Positions 43,442 to 52,388 of a stretch of DNA of 64,000 bases are shown in pieces. The stretch comes from JBLUOA01 sp048060095 (GTDB lineage Bacteria; Pseudomonadota; Alphaproteobacteria; Rhodobacterales; Rhodobacteraceae): assembly GCF_048060095.1 (NCBI RefSeq), contig NZ_JBLUOA010000001.1, positions 1,984,001 to 2,048,000 of the forward strand, in the 5' to 3' direction. A program made the translations under genes and the position numbers. The notes beneath the pieces are model-generated. The model made no database searches, had not been told where the DNA came from, and saw nothing but the letters and a program-made list of their open reading frames with translations. Position 1 is the stretch's first letter. The number at the start of each line of letters is the position of its first letter.

Positions 43442-43744
43442 TTAGCGGTCGACTGGCACCGGAATGGTGGCATGTTCGACAATCAACGGCGGTTGCTGGC
43501 GCTTGCCGCCCGACGGCGTGTCATCGTGGCCCATCCGCATGATGACGATGCCGAATTGCACACCCGCAAAGACGATCCCGTTGAAGATCACCAGCATCAC
43601 GACCGCGATCCAGCCAATATCGCTGGTGCTGATCAGATGCCAAAGATTCCCGACATTCGCCCAAAGCAGCAACGCCACAAAGACAGCGGCCAGCAGAAAG
43701 CCGATAATCACATTCTTGATGTAAAGACGGACAGGGCGGGGCAT
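43442..43744 (-). CDS. Small two-helix membrane protein, SspA-like (antisense neighbour of 6S RNA)
   Basis: A 100-residue inner-membrane protein with two hydrophobic helices: YIKNVIIGFLLAAVFVALLL (~8-27) and WIAVVMLVIFNGIVFAGVQF (~42-61). A polar, basic tail follows (GHDDTPSGGKRQQPPLIVEH). Its position, convergent with and just downstream of the 6S RNA candidate, matches the salt-stress-induced membrane protein SspA of R. sphaeroides. That name is given by synteny and not by a recognised domain. AAGGAG precedes the ATG at 43744. Confidence 0.72.
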   Translation of the reverse strand: MPRPVRLYIKNVIIGFLLAAVFVALLLWANVGNLWHLISTSDIGWIAVVMLVIFNGIVFAGVQFGIVIMRMGHDDTPSGGKRQQPPLIVEHATIPVPVDR

Positions 43745-43821
43745 GGCGCACTCCTTCATTGCTCAACTAATAAGATAAGCCGTCGGCCGCCCGATATCCA
43801 GAAGCAGATCGTCGCAGCCGC

Positions 43822-44304
43822 CTAGAACGCTTCGGGCTTCGCCTCGCGGGCCATGTGGTCAAGCACGGCGTTGACGAATTTCGGCTCTTTCCCCTCGGGG
43901 TGGAAAGCCTTGGCGACATCGACGAATTCGGTGATGACGACCCGCGGCGGTGCCTTACCTTCGATCAGTTCCGCCCCGGCGGCGCGAAACAGCGCCCGAA
44001 GAGTCGGATCAATCCGCGCGATTGGCCATTTCGCGACCAACGCCCGATCGGTCATCTGGTCAATCCGGCCCTGAAAGGTCACCGCATCCTCAATCAGTTT
44101 GCGGAACAGGCCGATATCGCCCTCGGCCATTTCGCCCTCTTCCAGATGCTCGCCGAAACGGTGATCTTCAAACTCCCGCCGGACGGCGTCAAAGCTCTGG
44201 TCCGACGCCTCCATCTGAAACAGCGCCTGAACCGCGAACAGACGCGAGGCGGACCGCATCTTGCGTTTCTGGTTGCCGGAAAGGGGGGCGTCAGGTTGGG
44301 TCAT
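43822..44304 (-). CDS. nusB: Transcription antitermination factor NusB
   Basis: A 160-residue all-helical protein: RSASRLFAVQALFQMEASDQ near residue 16, LRALFRAAGAELIEGKAPPR and VVITEFVDVAKAFHPEGKEP in the C-terminal half. NusB binds boxA RNA with NusE/S10 in rRNA antitermination. The gene overlaps the end of ribH by 4 bases, the widespread ribH-nusB arrangement, and closes the riboflavin operon. Confidence 0.94.
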   Translation of the reverse strand: MTQPDAPLSGNQKRKMRSASRLFAVQALFQMEASDQSFDAVRREFEDHRFGEHLEEGEMAEGDIGLFRKLIEDAVTFQGRIDQMTDRALVAKWPIARIDPTLRALFRAAGAELIEGKAPPRVVITEFVDVAKAFHPEGKEPKFVNAVLDHMAREAKPEAF

Positions 44305-44852
44305 GCGCGTGTGGGTCCGTCATTATCGCCGGCCAATCGGAAGCTTTCGCCGGATGGCTTAAACCCGATGCCTTTGGTCTGGGCGCCCCACTTACGGCTG
44401 AGCGCTAGCAGATGCAAGGCCGCAGCCGCAGCGCCGCCGCCCTTGTTCTGATCTTTCGGATCGGCGCGCACCTCGGCCTGTTTGCGGTTTTCGACGGTCA
44501 GGATGCCATTGCCGATGCAAAGCCCCTGAAGCCCAAGCAATTGCAACGCCCGAGAGCTGTCGTTGCACACCGTGTCGTAATGCGTCGTTTCCCCCCGGAT
44601 CACACAACCAAGCGCGACGTAGGCGTCGAAGTTCGACTGCCGGTCTGCCATTGCAACCGCTGTCGAAACCTCAAGCGCGCCGGGGACTTCGACGATATCC
44701 CACGTACCACCCGCCGCCTCAATCTCAGCCTGCGCACCGGCAACGAGGTTATCCGCAATGTCCTTGTAGTAAGGCGCAACCACGATCAGCACCTTTACGG
44801 TCTTATCAAAGCTCGGACGCGGCAGGATGTAGTGCTGTTCTTGGCCAGCCAT
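44301..44852 (-). CDS. ribH: 6,7-dimethyl-8-ribityllumazine synthase
   Basis: A 183-residue lumazine synthase that condenses 5-amino-6-ribitylaminouracil with dihydroxybutanone phosphate, the penultimate step of riboflavin formation. Motifs: VPGALEVSTAVAMA near residue 57, ALGCVIRGETTHYDTVCNDS (the catalytic His in GETxHYD), and GNGILTVENRKQAEVRA. A C-terminal tail beyond the usual ~155 residues (GFKPSGESFRLAGDNDGPT) is slightly longer than average. It lies 3 bases after ribB and overlaps nusB. Confidence 0.96.
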   Translation of the reverse strand: MAGQEQHYILPRPSFDKTVKVLIVVAPYYKDIADNLVAGAQAEIEAAGGTWDIVEVPGALEVSTAVAMADRQSNFDAYVALGCVIRGETTHYDTVCNDSSRALQLLGLQGLCIGNGILTVENRKQAEVRADPKDQNKGGGAAAAALHLLALSRKWGAQTKGIGFKPSGESFRLAGDNDGPTRA

Positions 44853-44855
44853 GGG

Positions 44856-45947
44856 TCAGTCCTTTGTGATCGGGCGGGTGCCGACAATCGACAGGTCATA
44901 CGCCTCCAGCCCCAGATAGCGGGTGTCGGGGGAATCCGTCAGCAGGATAAGTTCGTGCAGCCCCATCGCCGACAGGATCTGCGCCCCAAGCCCGGTGTGT
45001 TTGATCGTGCGCGGGCCGTCGTCATCGTTTTCGATCAGCTTGGCCCGTGGATTGCGGAACAGGCAAATCGCGCCCCGCCCTTCTTTCGCAACAATCTCCA
45101 TCGCGCGGGGCAGTTCTGCATCGCCGTCGATGCCGATGCCCAACACATCCTCCAGCGCCTTTAGCGCATGGGTCCGCACAAGCACGGGTTCCGGCGTCGT
45201 GATATCGCCTTTGACGAGGATCACATGTTCCGTCCCTTCGGTCTGTTCGGTGAAGACGCGCATGGTCCATTCCCCGCCATAGGCCGAGGTGATTTGCTGC
45301 GTGTGCGTTTCCTTGACCAGATGATCGTGGCGGCGGCGATAGGCGATCAGGTCAGCTATGGTGCCGATGTTGAGGCCGTGCTTTTCCGCAAAGAGCAGCA
45401 GTTCCGGCAACCGCGCCATCGTGCCGTCTTCGTTCATTATCTCGCAAATGACGCCTGCGGGTTTGAGGCCAGCAAGACGCGCAACATCAACGGCGGCTTC
45501 GGTGTGACCCGCACGAACCAGAACGCCGCCATCCCGCGCCCGCAGCGGAAAGATGTGCCCCGGCGTCGCAAGATGCGCCATCGTATTCTGTTCATTAATC
45601 GCCGTCGCAATCGTCAGCGCACGGTCGGCAGCGGAAATCCCGGTGCTGACCCCTTCCCGCGCCTCAATCGACACGGTGAAGGGTGTTTCGTGGCGGGACG
45701 AATTGTTGACCGCCATCATTGGCAGCCCCAGTCGGTCGATCCGCTCTGACGTCATCGGCAGGCAGATCAATCCGCGTCCATGCGTCGCCATAAAATTGAT
45801 CGCATCGGGCGTTGCATGTTCCGCCGCGATGACAAGATCGCCCTCATTCTCTCGATCCTCATGATCGACGAGGATGAACATCCGCCCAGCCTTCGCGTCT
45901 TCGATAATCTTGGAAATGGGAGAGATCGCGCCCGTCAGTTCGCTCAT
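44856..45947 (-). CDS. ribB: 3,4-dihydroxy-2-butanone-4-phosphate synthase with degenerate GTP cyclohydrolase II-like domain
   Basis: A 363-residue protein. Residues ~1-205 are a complete RibB domain that makes dihydroxybutanone phosphate from ribulose 5-phosphate: FILVDHEDRENEGDLVIAAE (acidic metal loop), RGLICLPMTSERIDRLGLP, and ARDGGVLVRAGHTEAAVDVA. The C-terminal ~150 residues have the RibA fold (IKHTGLGAQILSAMGLHELI), but the zinc cysteines and Gly/Arg/Cys segment of active GTP cyclohydrolase II are missing: the region reads LVRTHALKALEDVLGIGIDG. So only RibB activity is expected, and a separate RibA should exist elsewhere. It overlaps ribE by 4 bases and is 3 bases from ribH. Confidence 0.93.
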   Translation of the reverse strand: MSELTGAISPISKIIEDAKAGRMFILVDHEDRENEGDLVIAAEHATPDAINFMATHGRGLICLPMTSERIDRLGLPMMAVNNSSRHETPFTVSIEAREGVSTGISAADRALTIATAINEQNTMAHLATPGHIFPLRARDGGVLVRAGHTEAAVDVARLAGLKPAGVICEIMNEDGTMARLPELLLFAEKHGLNIGTIADLIAYRRRHDHLVKETHTQQITSAYGGEWTMRVFTEQTEGTEHVILVKGDITTPEPVLVRTHALKALEDVLGIGIDGDAELPRAMEIVAKEGRGAICLFRNPRAKLIENDDDGPRTIKHTGLGAQILSAMGLHELILLTDSPDTRYLGLEAYDLSIVGTRPITKD

Positions 45948-46546
45948 TTACCGGCCCACTCCTGAAGCCGCGCGACATACCGCGCGAGCGTATCGATTTC
46001 GAGGTTCACACTGTCCCCGACGGCGATGGTTCCCCAGGTCGTGACCTCTTTCGTGTGCGGGATGACGTTGATCCCGAACTCGGTGCCATCAACATCATTC
46101 ACCGTCAAAGACGTGCCGTTCAGCGCGACCGACCCTTTCGGCGCGATAAATCCGGCCAGATGATCCGGTGCGCGGAATGTGATGCGGGTGCTGTCGCCTT
46201 CATCTTCCATGCGGATCACCTCAGCCACGCCGTCCACATGGCCCGACACGATATGCCCGCCGAGTTCGTCGCCGACCTTCAGCGCCCGTTCGAGGTTCAG
46301 CGGGGTGCCGACCTGCCATGCGCCGATATTGGTTTTGGCCACGCTCTCTGCGGAAATATCAACCTCGAACCAGCCCGAAGGCTCCGCCCCGGTTGCGGTC
46401 ACAGTCAGACAGACGCCATTGCACGCGATGGATGCGCCAATCTCAATCCCCGCCACATCATATGCCGTCCCGATACGCGCCTTAAGGTCGCCGCGCTTCT
46501 CAAGCGCTTCGACACGGCCAACGTCAGTGATAATACCCGTGAACAT
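45944..46546 (-). CDS. ribE: Riboflavin synthase alpha chain
   Basis: A 200-residue enzyme that dismutates two 6,7-dimethyl-8-ribityllumazine molecules to riboflavin. Two homologous lumazine-binding barrels are visible: MFTGIITDVGRVEALEKRGD, SIACNGVCLTVTAT, and LGGHIVSGHVDGVAEVIRME followed by SVALNGTSLTVNDV. I chose the ATG at 46546 (MFTGII), where the family always begins. It is the first gene of ribE-ribB-ribH-nusB and is divergent from the capsule genes. Confidence 0.96.
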   Translation of the reverse strand: MFTGIITDVGRVEALEKRGDLKARIGTAYDVAGIEIGASIACNGVCLTVTATGAEPSGWFEVDISAESVAKTNIGAWQVGTPLNLERALKVGDELGGHIVSGHVDGVAEVIRMEDEGDSTRITFRAPDHLAGFIAPKGSVALNGTSLTVNDVDGTEFGINVIPHTKEVTTWGTIAVGDSVNLEIDTLARYVARLQEWAGK

Positions 46547-46709
46547 ATGGGTGCCTTTCGCCCGGTTCAGTTCATCCGTCACCTAGCCCTTGCAGGCGCG
46601 GGGCGCAAGCATCGCGGGCTGAAACAGACCGCGCGAATACGCATTTTTCTTGGTGAAACGCCGGTTTGAGATTATCGAAGTGAACAAGAGGCCACGAAAG
46701 AAGTCAGTA

Positions 46710-48002
46710 ATGAGTGTCAAAACCGGATCAGGCCGCCGCTTCTTGCTGCTGCAAGGGCCGCACGGCCCGTTTTTTGATCGCTTGGGTCGCATGATGCAGG
46801 CCACCGGCGCCGAGGTGTGGCGCGTCGGCTTTAATGCCGGGGATCGGGCGTTCTGGTCAGATTCCACGTCGTTCATCCCCTTTCAGGATGCCCCCGACGC
46901 CTGGCCCGCCCGGTTCGATGCGATCCTGGCCGAGAAACAGATCACCGACATCGTTCTTTACGGCGACACCCGCCCGATTCACGCCACAGCGGTCGCGCAG
47001 GCAAAGGCCGCCGGGCTGACCGTCCATATCTTTGAAGAAGGCTACATGCGCCCCTATTGGGTGACGTATGAACGGGGCGGCTCCAACGGCCATTCCCGCC
47101 TGATGGAGTTTGACGTCGCCTCAATGCAATCCGCGCTTGAGGAGATCGACCTTGACCTGCCGGACGCCCCGTCCCATTGGGGCGATATGCGGCACCACAT
47201 ATTTTATGGGGCGCTTTACCACGCGCATGTCCTGCTCAGAAACGGTGACTTTCGCAACTTCCGCCCACACCGCGCACTGCCCGTCTCACGGGAATTCCAG
47301 CTTTACCTGAAACGCCTTCTGCTGATGCCGTTTCTGGCGATTGACCGGATTGCCGCCACCCAGCGGATCAAGCGCGGCGGGTTCCCGTTTCATCTGGTCC
47401 TTCTACAACTAGAGCACGATTCGAGCTTTCAGGCGCACAGCCCGTTCAACACGATGGCCGAGTTCTTCGAAGTGACCATCGCGGGCTTTGCCCAAGGCGC
47501 CCCGGCGCACCATCACCTTGTTTTCAAGGCCCACCCGCTTGAGGATGGTCGCGCCCCACAACGGCGTGAAATCAAACGCTTAGCGGTCGAACATAATGTT
47601 GCGGATCGCGTGCATTACGTGCGCGGTGGCAAACTTGCCCGCCTTCTTGACTATGCCCGCAGCGCAATCACCGTAAATTCGACCGCCGCGCAGCAAGTTC
47701 TCTGGCGCGGATTGCCGCTTAGGGTGTTTGGCGATGCGGTTTATGCGAAACCTGAGTTTGTTTCGACCCAGACCCTGCCCGACTTCTTCGCGCAACCGAC
47801 CCGCCCTGACACCCGCGCCTATCGCGACTATCGCCACTATCTTCTTGAAACATCACAGATAACCGGAGGCTACTATTCCGGTCGCGGGCGGCGGCAATTG
47901 TTGCGGCAAGTGATTGACCTGATGCTCGCCCCCGAAGATCCGTATGATGCGCTTTTGTCCGGCAACGCGGCACCGAGGCAACAGTTATATGCGGTGAGTT
48001 AA
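46710..48002 (+). CDS. kpsS: Capsular polysaccharide export/Kdo transferase KpsS-like
   Basis: A 430-residue cytoplasmic protein of the Capsule_synth (KpsS/KpsC) family. N-terminal FLLLQGPHGPFFDRLGRMMQ and IFEEGYMRPYWVTYERGG, then LVFKAHPLEDGRAP and ITVNSTAAQQVLWRGLPLRV, are typical of the second KpsS Rossmann half. KpsS adds a beta-Kdo to the lipid anchor of group 2 capsules, working with KpsC. It is the first gene of a three-gene plus-strand unit. The ATG at 46710 is preferred, and an ORF extension 20 codons upstream lacks a ribosome site. Confidence 0.86.
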   Translation: MSVKTGSGRRFLLLQGPHGPFFDRLGRMMQATGAEVWRVGFNAGDRAFWSDSTSFIPFQDAPDAWPARFDAILAEKQITDIVLYGDTRPIHATAVAQAKAAGLTVHIFEEGYMRPYWVTYERGGSNGHSRLMEFDVASMQSALEEIDLDLPDAPSHWGDMRHHIFYGALYHAHVLLRNGDFRNFRPHRALPVSREFQLYLKRLLLMPFLAIDRIAATQRIKRGGFPFHLVLLQLEHDSSFQAHSPFNTMAEFFEVTIAGFAQGAPAHHHLVFKAHPLEDGRAPQRREIKRLAVEHNVADRVHYVRGGKLARLLDYARSAITVNSTAAQQVLWRGLPLRVFGDAVYAKPEFVSTQTLPDFFAQPTRPDTRAYRDYRHYLLETSQITGGYYSGRGRRQLLRQVIDLMLAPEDPYDALLSGNAAPRQQLYAVS

Positions 48003-48092
48003 CCTTGCCGAAACACCCCATGGTCATTTCGCCAACCTTCCGCTAATTTCCCGTGAAAATTGAGGCACGTCTGTGTGTAAGGAGCCATTAGG

Positions 48093-49223
48093 GTGAGTAG
48101 CATGTCTTCGCGGTTAGCGTCGAAAGTGGCGATTCTGGTTATCGCAAGCACAGTTGCGTCCTGTGGTCTGCCGCGCTCTGGCCCCACAAAAAATGAGATT
48201 TTCGCAGGTTCGGTCCAGAACGAAGGCAACGCATTCGTCGTCGCCGTGACCGATCATGTTGCGAACGCGACAGCCGTGACGCCCGCCTATGGGTTCAGCG
48301 ATTCTTTCCGCAACGCCGGGCAACTTGGCGCAGATACGATCCGTCCGGGCGACACGCTGGGCCTCACCTTCTGGGAAAACGTGCAGGACGGCATCCTGAC
48401 GACCGAAGGCGCCCCCGCCGCACTTGAAGAGGTTCAGGTCGATAGCGCCGGTATGATCTTTGTCCCCTATGCCGGCCGGATTCGCGCAGCGGACAACACA
48501 CCCGAGGCGCTGCGCCGGATCATCACCGAAAAGCTGGAAGACCAGACACCCGATCCGCAAGTCACCGTGCGCCGGATTGCAGGCGATGGCGCGACCGTTT
48601 CGGTCGTCGGTGACATCAACGGCCAAGGCGTTTATCCGATCCAGCGCCCGACACGGACGCTGTCAGGTATGCTCGCTGCTGCCGGCGGTGTGAATGTCGA
48701 AACAGAAATCGCGACGATCACGGTCACTCGCGGCAGCCACCGCAGCAAAATCTGGCTGCAAGATCTTTACGACAACGCCTCCAACGACATCGCGCTACGC
48801 AACGGCGACCGTATTCTGGTCGAAGGCGATACCCGCACCTACACCGTTCTTGGCGCGACAGGCGGTCAGAACCGCGTGCCTTTCGTCAGCCAAACGCTGT
48901 CCGCACTCGAAGCGGTTGCGCAGGTTGGCGGGCTGAATTCTAACGTCGCGGACCCGACCGGTATGTTCGTTCTCAGGAACGAAGATGCAGCGGTCGCGAA
49001 CGCCGTTCTGGGCCGCACCGATCTGCAAGGCACGCAGCGAATGGCCTATGTCCTTGATCTGACAGAACCGACGGGCATGTTCATGGCGCGCGATTTCGGT
49101 ATTCGCGATGGCGATACGATCTATGTCACCGAAGCCCCGTTCGTGCGCTGGAACAAGACCATCTCCGCCCTGACCGGTTCGCTGAACAGCGTGGACACGC
49201 TGAACAATCTGGCGACCAACTGA
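48093..49223 (+). CDS. Polysaccharide export lipoprotein (Wza/KpsD-type)
   Basis: A 376-residue outer-membrane export lipoprotein. The signal peptide ends at the lipobox VASC (Cys24). A Poly_export domain follows (DTIRPGDTLGLTFWENVQDG, VDSAGMIFVPYAGRIRAADN), then SLBB-type repeats (VSVVGDINGQGVYPIQRPTR, YTVLGATGGQNRVPFVSQTL). It would form the octameric channel for capsule or exopolysaccharide passage. A GTG at 48093 is the likely start: TAAGGAG sits eight bases before it, whereas an ATG three codons later is too far away. It lies between kpsS and kpsC. Confidence 0.9.
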   Translation: MSSMSSRLASKVAILVIASTVASCGLPRSGPTKNEIFAGSVQNEGNAFVVAVTDHVANATAVTPAYGFSDSFRNAGQLGADTIRPGDTLGLTFWENVQDGILTTEGAPAALEEVQVDSAGMIFVPYAGRIRAADNTPEALRRIITEKLEDQTPDPQVTVRRIAGDGATVSVVGDINGQGVYPIQRPTRTLSGMLAAAGGVNVETEIATITVTRGSHRSKIWLQDLYDNASNDIALRNGDRILVEGDTRTYTVLGATGGQNRVPFVSQTLSALEAVAQVGGLNSNVADPTGMFVLRNEDAAVANAVLGRTDLQGTQRMAYVLDLTEPTGMFMARDFGIRDGDTIYVTEAPFVRWNKTISALTGSLNSVDTLNNLATN

Positions 49224-49230
49224 TCCATCT

Positions 49231-51288
49231 ATGTCAGTCCAATTGGATCTGACGACTGCCGCGGATACCACGCCGCGGCAGTTATTCGTTTACAGCGGCG
49301 GTTTTCTGACCGACGGACGGATCCGGCGTATTCTTGAACTTTCCGGCTACAAAATCCGGCTGGGTCGTCCGGGCGACAACGATCTGGTCGGTGTCTGGGG
49401 CAAAAGCCCAACGTCGCCCCGGGGTGAGGCTGTGGCAGAGCGGCGCGATGCTCCGATCCTGCGTGTCGAAGATACCTTTCTGCGGTCCGTCCATCCGGGC
49501 AGGTCGGGAAGCGCCCCGATTGGCCTGAACCTCGACACGCGCGGCGTGCATTTCGACCCGAGTGCGCCGAGCGATCTTGAGCACCTGCTGGCGACCCACC
49601 CGCTTGACGATACCGCTATGCTCAACCGTGCCCGCGACGCGGTTGACCGGATCAAAGACGCGCATCTGTCGAAATACAACGCCTTCGATTCCGCAGCACC
49701 TGTCCCTGATCCGGGCTATGTTTTGGTCATAGACCAGACGCGCGGTGATGCCTCTGTCACCAGCAGCGGCGCGACCGAGGCGACGTTCAGGGAAATGCTC
49801 GTCTTCGCCCAAACCGAACACCCGGACGCGCGCATCCTGATCAAAACGCACCCGGAAACATTGGCCGGGCACCGGGACGGCTATTTCGATCAATCCGACG
49901 CCACCGGACGAGTCCGCCTGTTTGACGAAGCCGTTTCACCATGGCCCCTGCTGGAAGGAGCACGGGCGGTCTACACCGTTTCCAGCCAGTTCGGGTTCGA
50001 AGCGATCTATGCCGGGCACAAACCGCGCGTCTTCGGACAACCCTTCTACGCCGGTTGGGGGCTGACGCAGGATGAAAACCCCGTCCCGAGACGGGAACGG
50101 CAGCTTTCGCGGGCGCAGTTGTTCGCGGCGGCGATGATCCTTTACCCGACATGGTATGACCCCTATCGCGACAAGCTGTGCGAGCTTGAGGACGCGATCA
50201 GCACGCTAGAGGCGGAAGCCCGCGCGTGGCGCGATGACCGTAACGGCCACATCGCCGTCGGGATGCGCCTGTGGAAACGCGCAGCGCTCCAGAAATGGTT
50301 CGGCGGGGCAGCGAAGCTGCGGTTTGAAAACGACCCGGACCGGGCCGCCGCCAGCGCCCGTGAGCAGGGCCGGAGCATGCTGGTCTGGGCCAGCAAGGAA
50401 ACGGAGGCATTGCGCAGCGCCGCTGACGATGTTCCGGTGTTGCGGGTTGAGGATGGCTTTGTCCGTTCAAAGGGCTTGGGGGCGCAGCTGGTGCCTGCGT
50501 TGTCGCTCGTCGTTGACGATCTTGGCATCTACTACGACCCCACGCGGGAAAGCCGATTAGAACGGTTGATCGCGGCGCGGGTCGACCTTTCGCCAGCTTG
50601 CGAGGCCCGCGTAAGAAAACTGATCCGACGCCTGACCTCGGCGCGGATATCGAAATATAACCTCGACGCGCACGGCATAACCGAGCTACCCAAAGGCCAT
50701 CGGATCGCGGTGATCGGACAGGTCGAAGACGATGCGTCGATCCGATTGGGGTGCGGTGAGGTCAAGACGAACCTCGATCTGCTCAAGGCCGCCCGCGCCG
50801 CCAATCCCGATGCGGTTATCCTCTACAAACCGCACCCGGATGTTGAGGCTGAATTGCGGGCAGGTGCCATCGCGGAAACAGACGCCCTGCCCCTCGCCGA
50901 TGTAATTCTGACCGATACGGATCCAATCGCGTTGATCGATGCGGTCGATCGCGTCTGGACCATGACCTCCCTTCTGGGGCTTGAGGCGCTGCTGCGCGGC
51001 ACCGCCGTCACCTGCCTCGGCGCACCGTTTTATGCAGGATGGGGTCTGACGAATGATCGCGGACCGGTCACTGACCGCCGAACGGTGAATGTCGGCCTTG
51101 AGGGCCTCGTCCACGCCACGCTGATTGACTATCCGCGATACCTCGACCCAGTGACAGGGCGGCCCTGCCCGGTCGAAGTTATCGTTGACCGATTGAAAGA
51201 CGGGCAATTGCCGAATAATGGCCCGTTCAATCGCGCGCTATCGAAACTTCAGGGTATATTTGCCAGCTACGCCCATCTGTGGCGCTGA
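49231..51288 (+). CDS. kpsC: Capsular polysaccharide export/Kdo transferase KpsC
   Basis: A 685-residue protein made of two tandem Capsule_synth modules of ~330 residues each. Module 1 begins LFVYSGGFLTDGRIRRILEL; module 2 begins IAVGMRLWKRAALQKWFGGA. Each repeats VEDxFxRS, a DQT/GQV nucleotide-binding turn, KPHPD/KTHPE and FYAGWGLT. KpsC synthesises the alternating Kdo linker on the phosphatidylglycerol anchor of group 2 capsules. The last 22 bases overlap the end of the convergent ribD gene. Confidence 0.9.
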   Translation: MSVQLDLTTAADTTPRQLFVYSGGFLTDGRIRRILELSGYKIRLGRPGDNDLVGVWGKSPTSPRGEAVAERRDAPILRVEDTFLRSVHPGRSGSAPIGLNLDTRGVHFDPSAPSDLEHLLATHPLDDTAMLNRARDAVDRIKDAHLSKYNAFDSAAPVPDPGYVLVIDQTRGDASVTSSGATEATFREMLVFAQTEHPDARILIKTHPETLAGHRDGYFDQSDATGRVRLFDEAVSPWPLLEGARAVYTVSSQFGFEAIYAGHKPRVFGQPFYAGWGLTQDENPVPRRERQLSRAQLFAAAMILYPTWYDPYRDKLCELEDAISTLEAEARAWRDDRNGHIAVGMRLWKRAALQKWFGGAAKLRFENDPDRAAASAREQGRSMLVWASKETEALRSAADDVPVLRVEDGFVRSKGLGAQLVPALSLVVDDLGIYYDPTRESRLERLIAARVDLSPACEARVRKLIRRLTSARISKYNLDAHGITELPKGHRIAVIGQVEDDASIRLGCGEVKTNLDLLKAARAANPDAVILYKPHPDVEAELRAGAIAETDALPLADVILTDTDPIALIDAVDRVWTMTSLLGLEALLRGTAVTCLGAPFYAGWGLTNDRGPVTDRRTVNVGLEGLVHATLIDYPRYLDPVTGRPCPVEVIVDRLKDGQLPNNGPFNRALSKLQGIFASYAHLWR

Positions 51289-52388
51289 CCGATCGGTCGC
51301 CAGCGATGCAGGATGTCCGGCCCAATCGGGCGACATTGGACCAATGCAAACTGGGGCGCATCTCCAAGACGCCCAAGCCCCAGAGAGCCGATGCCCGGTC
51401 GCCCCTCGGCCCCAAGCGTAAGCCCGGCGGTAAATCCGACAAGCTCATCAACCACCCCCGCGCTCAGCAAGGACGCGGCAAGCGCCCCGCCGCCTTCGCA
51501 AAACACCCGCGTCAGGCCCTCTACCGCGAGCGCCTGCAGGATGGATACCGGATCAAGCTGCCCCGTCGCGTTTCGGTCACACAGCACCAGCCGCGCGCCG
51601 ATCCCGTTCCAGGCATCCACCAAACCGGGGTCAGCGTCCGGCCCGTGACATAACCACAGCGGCACCTCTTTCGCGGTTTTCGCAAGCTGCCCATCCAGCG
51701 GCAGGTCAAGCCTGCGTGACACCACCACTCGAACCGGCTGATGCGAAATACCAAGCCCGCGCACGGTCAGCGATGGATCATCCGCCCGCGCGGTGCCGCC
51801 GCCAACCATTACCGCATCGTGGCGCGCGCGCATGGCGTGGACCGCCCGCCGCGCTTCCGGTCCGGTGATCCATTGGCTTTCGCCCGTCGCGGTTGCAATA
51901 CGGCCATCAAAGCTGTTCGCGAGTTTCAGGGTCAGCGCAGGAAGGCCCGACTCCACCCGTTTGAAAAACCCGACATTCAGCGCGCGGGCGTCGTCGGCCA
52001 TAACGCCGCTCGTCACCTCAACGCCCGCGTCCCGCAGCGCCTTATGCCCGCCGCCCGCGACGCGCGGGTCGCTATCCTCTACCGCACTGACGACCCGCCG
52101 AATGCCTGCCGCGATCAGTGCGTCCGCGCAGGGCGGGGTTTTGCCGTGGTGGGCGCAGGGTTCGAGCGAGACAAAGGCGGTCGCGCCCTTGGCCGCATCG
52201 CCCGCCTGCGCCAGCGCAACAGTCTCTGCATGAGGGCGGCCGCCGGGCTGCGTCCAACCACGCCCGACAGCACGTCCATCCTTGACGATCACGCAACCGA
52301 CAGCGGGATTGGGCCAGACATTGCCCAAACCGCGGGACGCGAGCGCAAGCGCCCGCGCCATCCAGATTTCGTCGGGCTGATTGGTCAC
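51267..52388 (-). CDS. ribD: Bifunctional riboflavin deaminase/reductase RibD
   Basis: A 373-residue enzyme. The N-terminal zinc deaminase domain (~1-145) has RPHAETVALAQAGDAA with the catalytic Glu and SLEPCAHHGKTPPCADALIA with two zinc cysteines. The C-terminal reductase domain (~150-373) has LKLANSFDGRIATATGESQW and RVFCEGGGALAASLLSAGVV. It performs the second and third pyrimidine steps of riboflavin synthesis. It overlaps nrdR by 4 bases. The remaining rib genes lie 4.7 kb away beyond the capsule genes. Confidence 0.95.
   Translation of the reverse strand: MTNQPDEIWMARALALASRGLGNVWPNPAVGCVIVKDGRAVGRGWTQPGGRPHAETVALAQAGDAAKGATAFVSLEPCAHHGKTPPCADALIAAGIRRVVSAVEDSDPRVAGGGHKALRDAGVEVTSGVMADDARALNVGFFKRVESGLPALTLKLANSFDGRIATATGESQWITGPEARRAVHAMRARHDAVMVGGGTARADDPSLTVRGLGISHQPVRVVVSRRLDLPLDGQLAKTAKEVPLWLCHGPDADPGLVDAWNGIGARLVLCDRNATGQLDPVSILQALAVEGLTRVFCEGGGALAASLLSAGVVDELVGFTAGLTLGAEGRPGIGSLGLGRLGDAPQFALVQCRPIGPDILHRWRPIGQRHRWA

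Noticed and set aside
46547..46709. FMN riboswitch upstream of ribE
   Set aside because: None of the conserved FMN-element segments are present in this 163-base gap.
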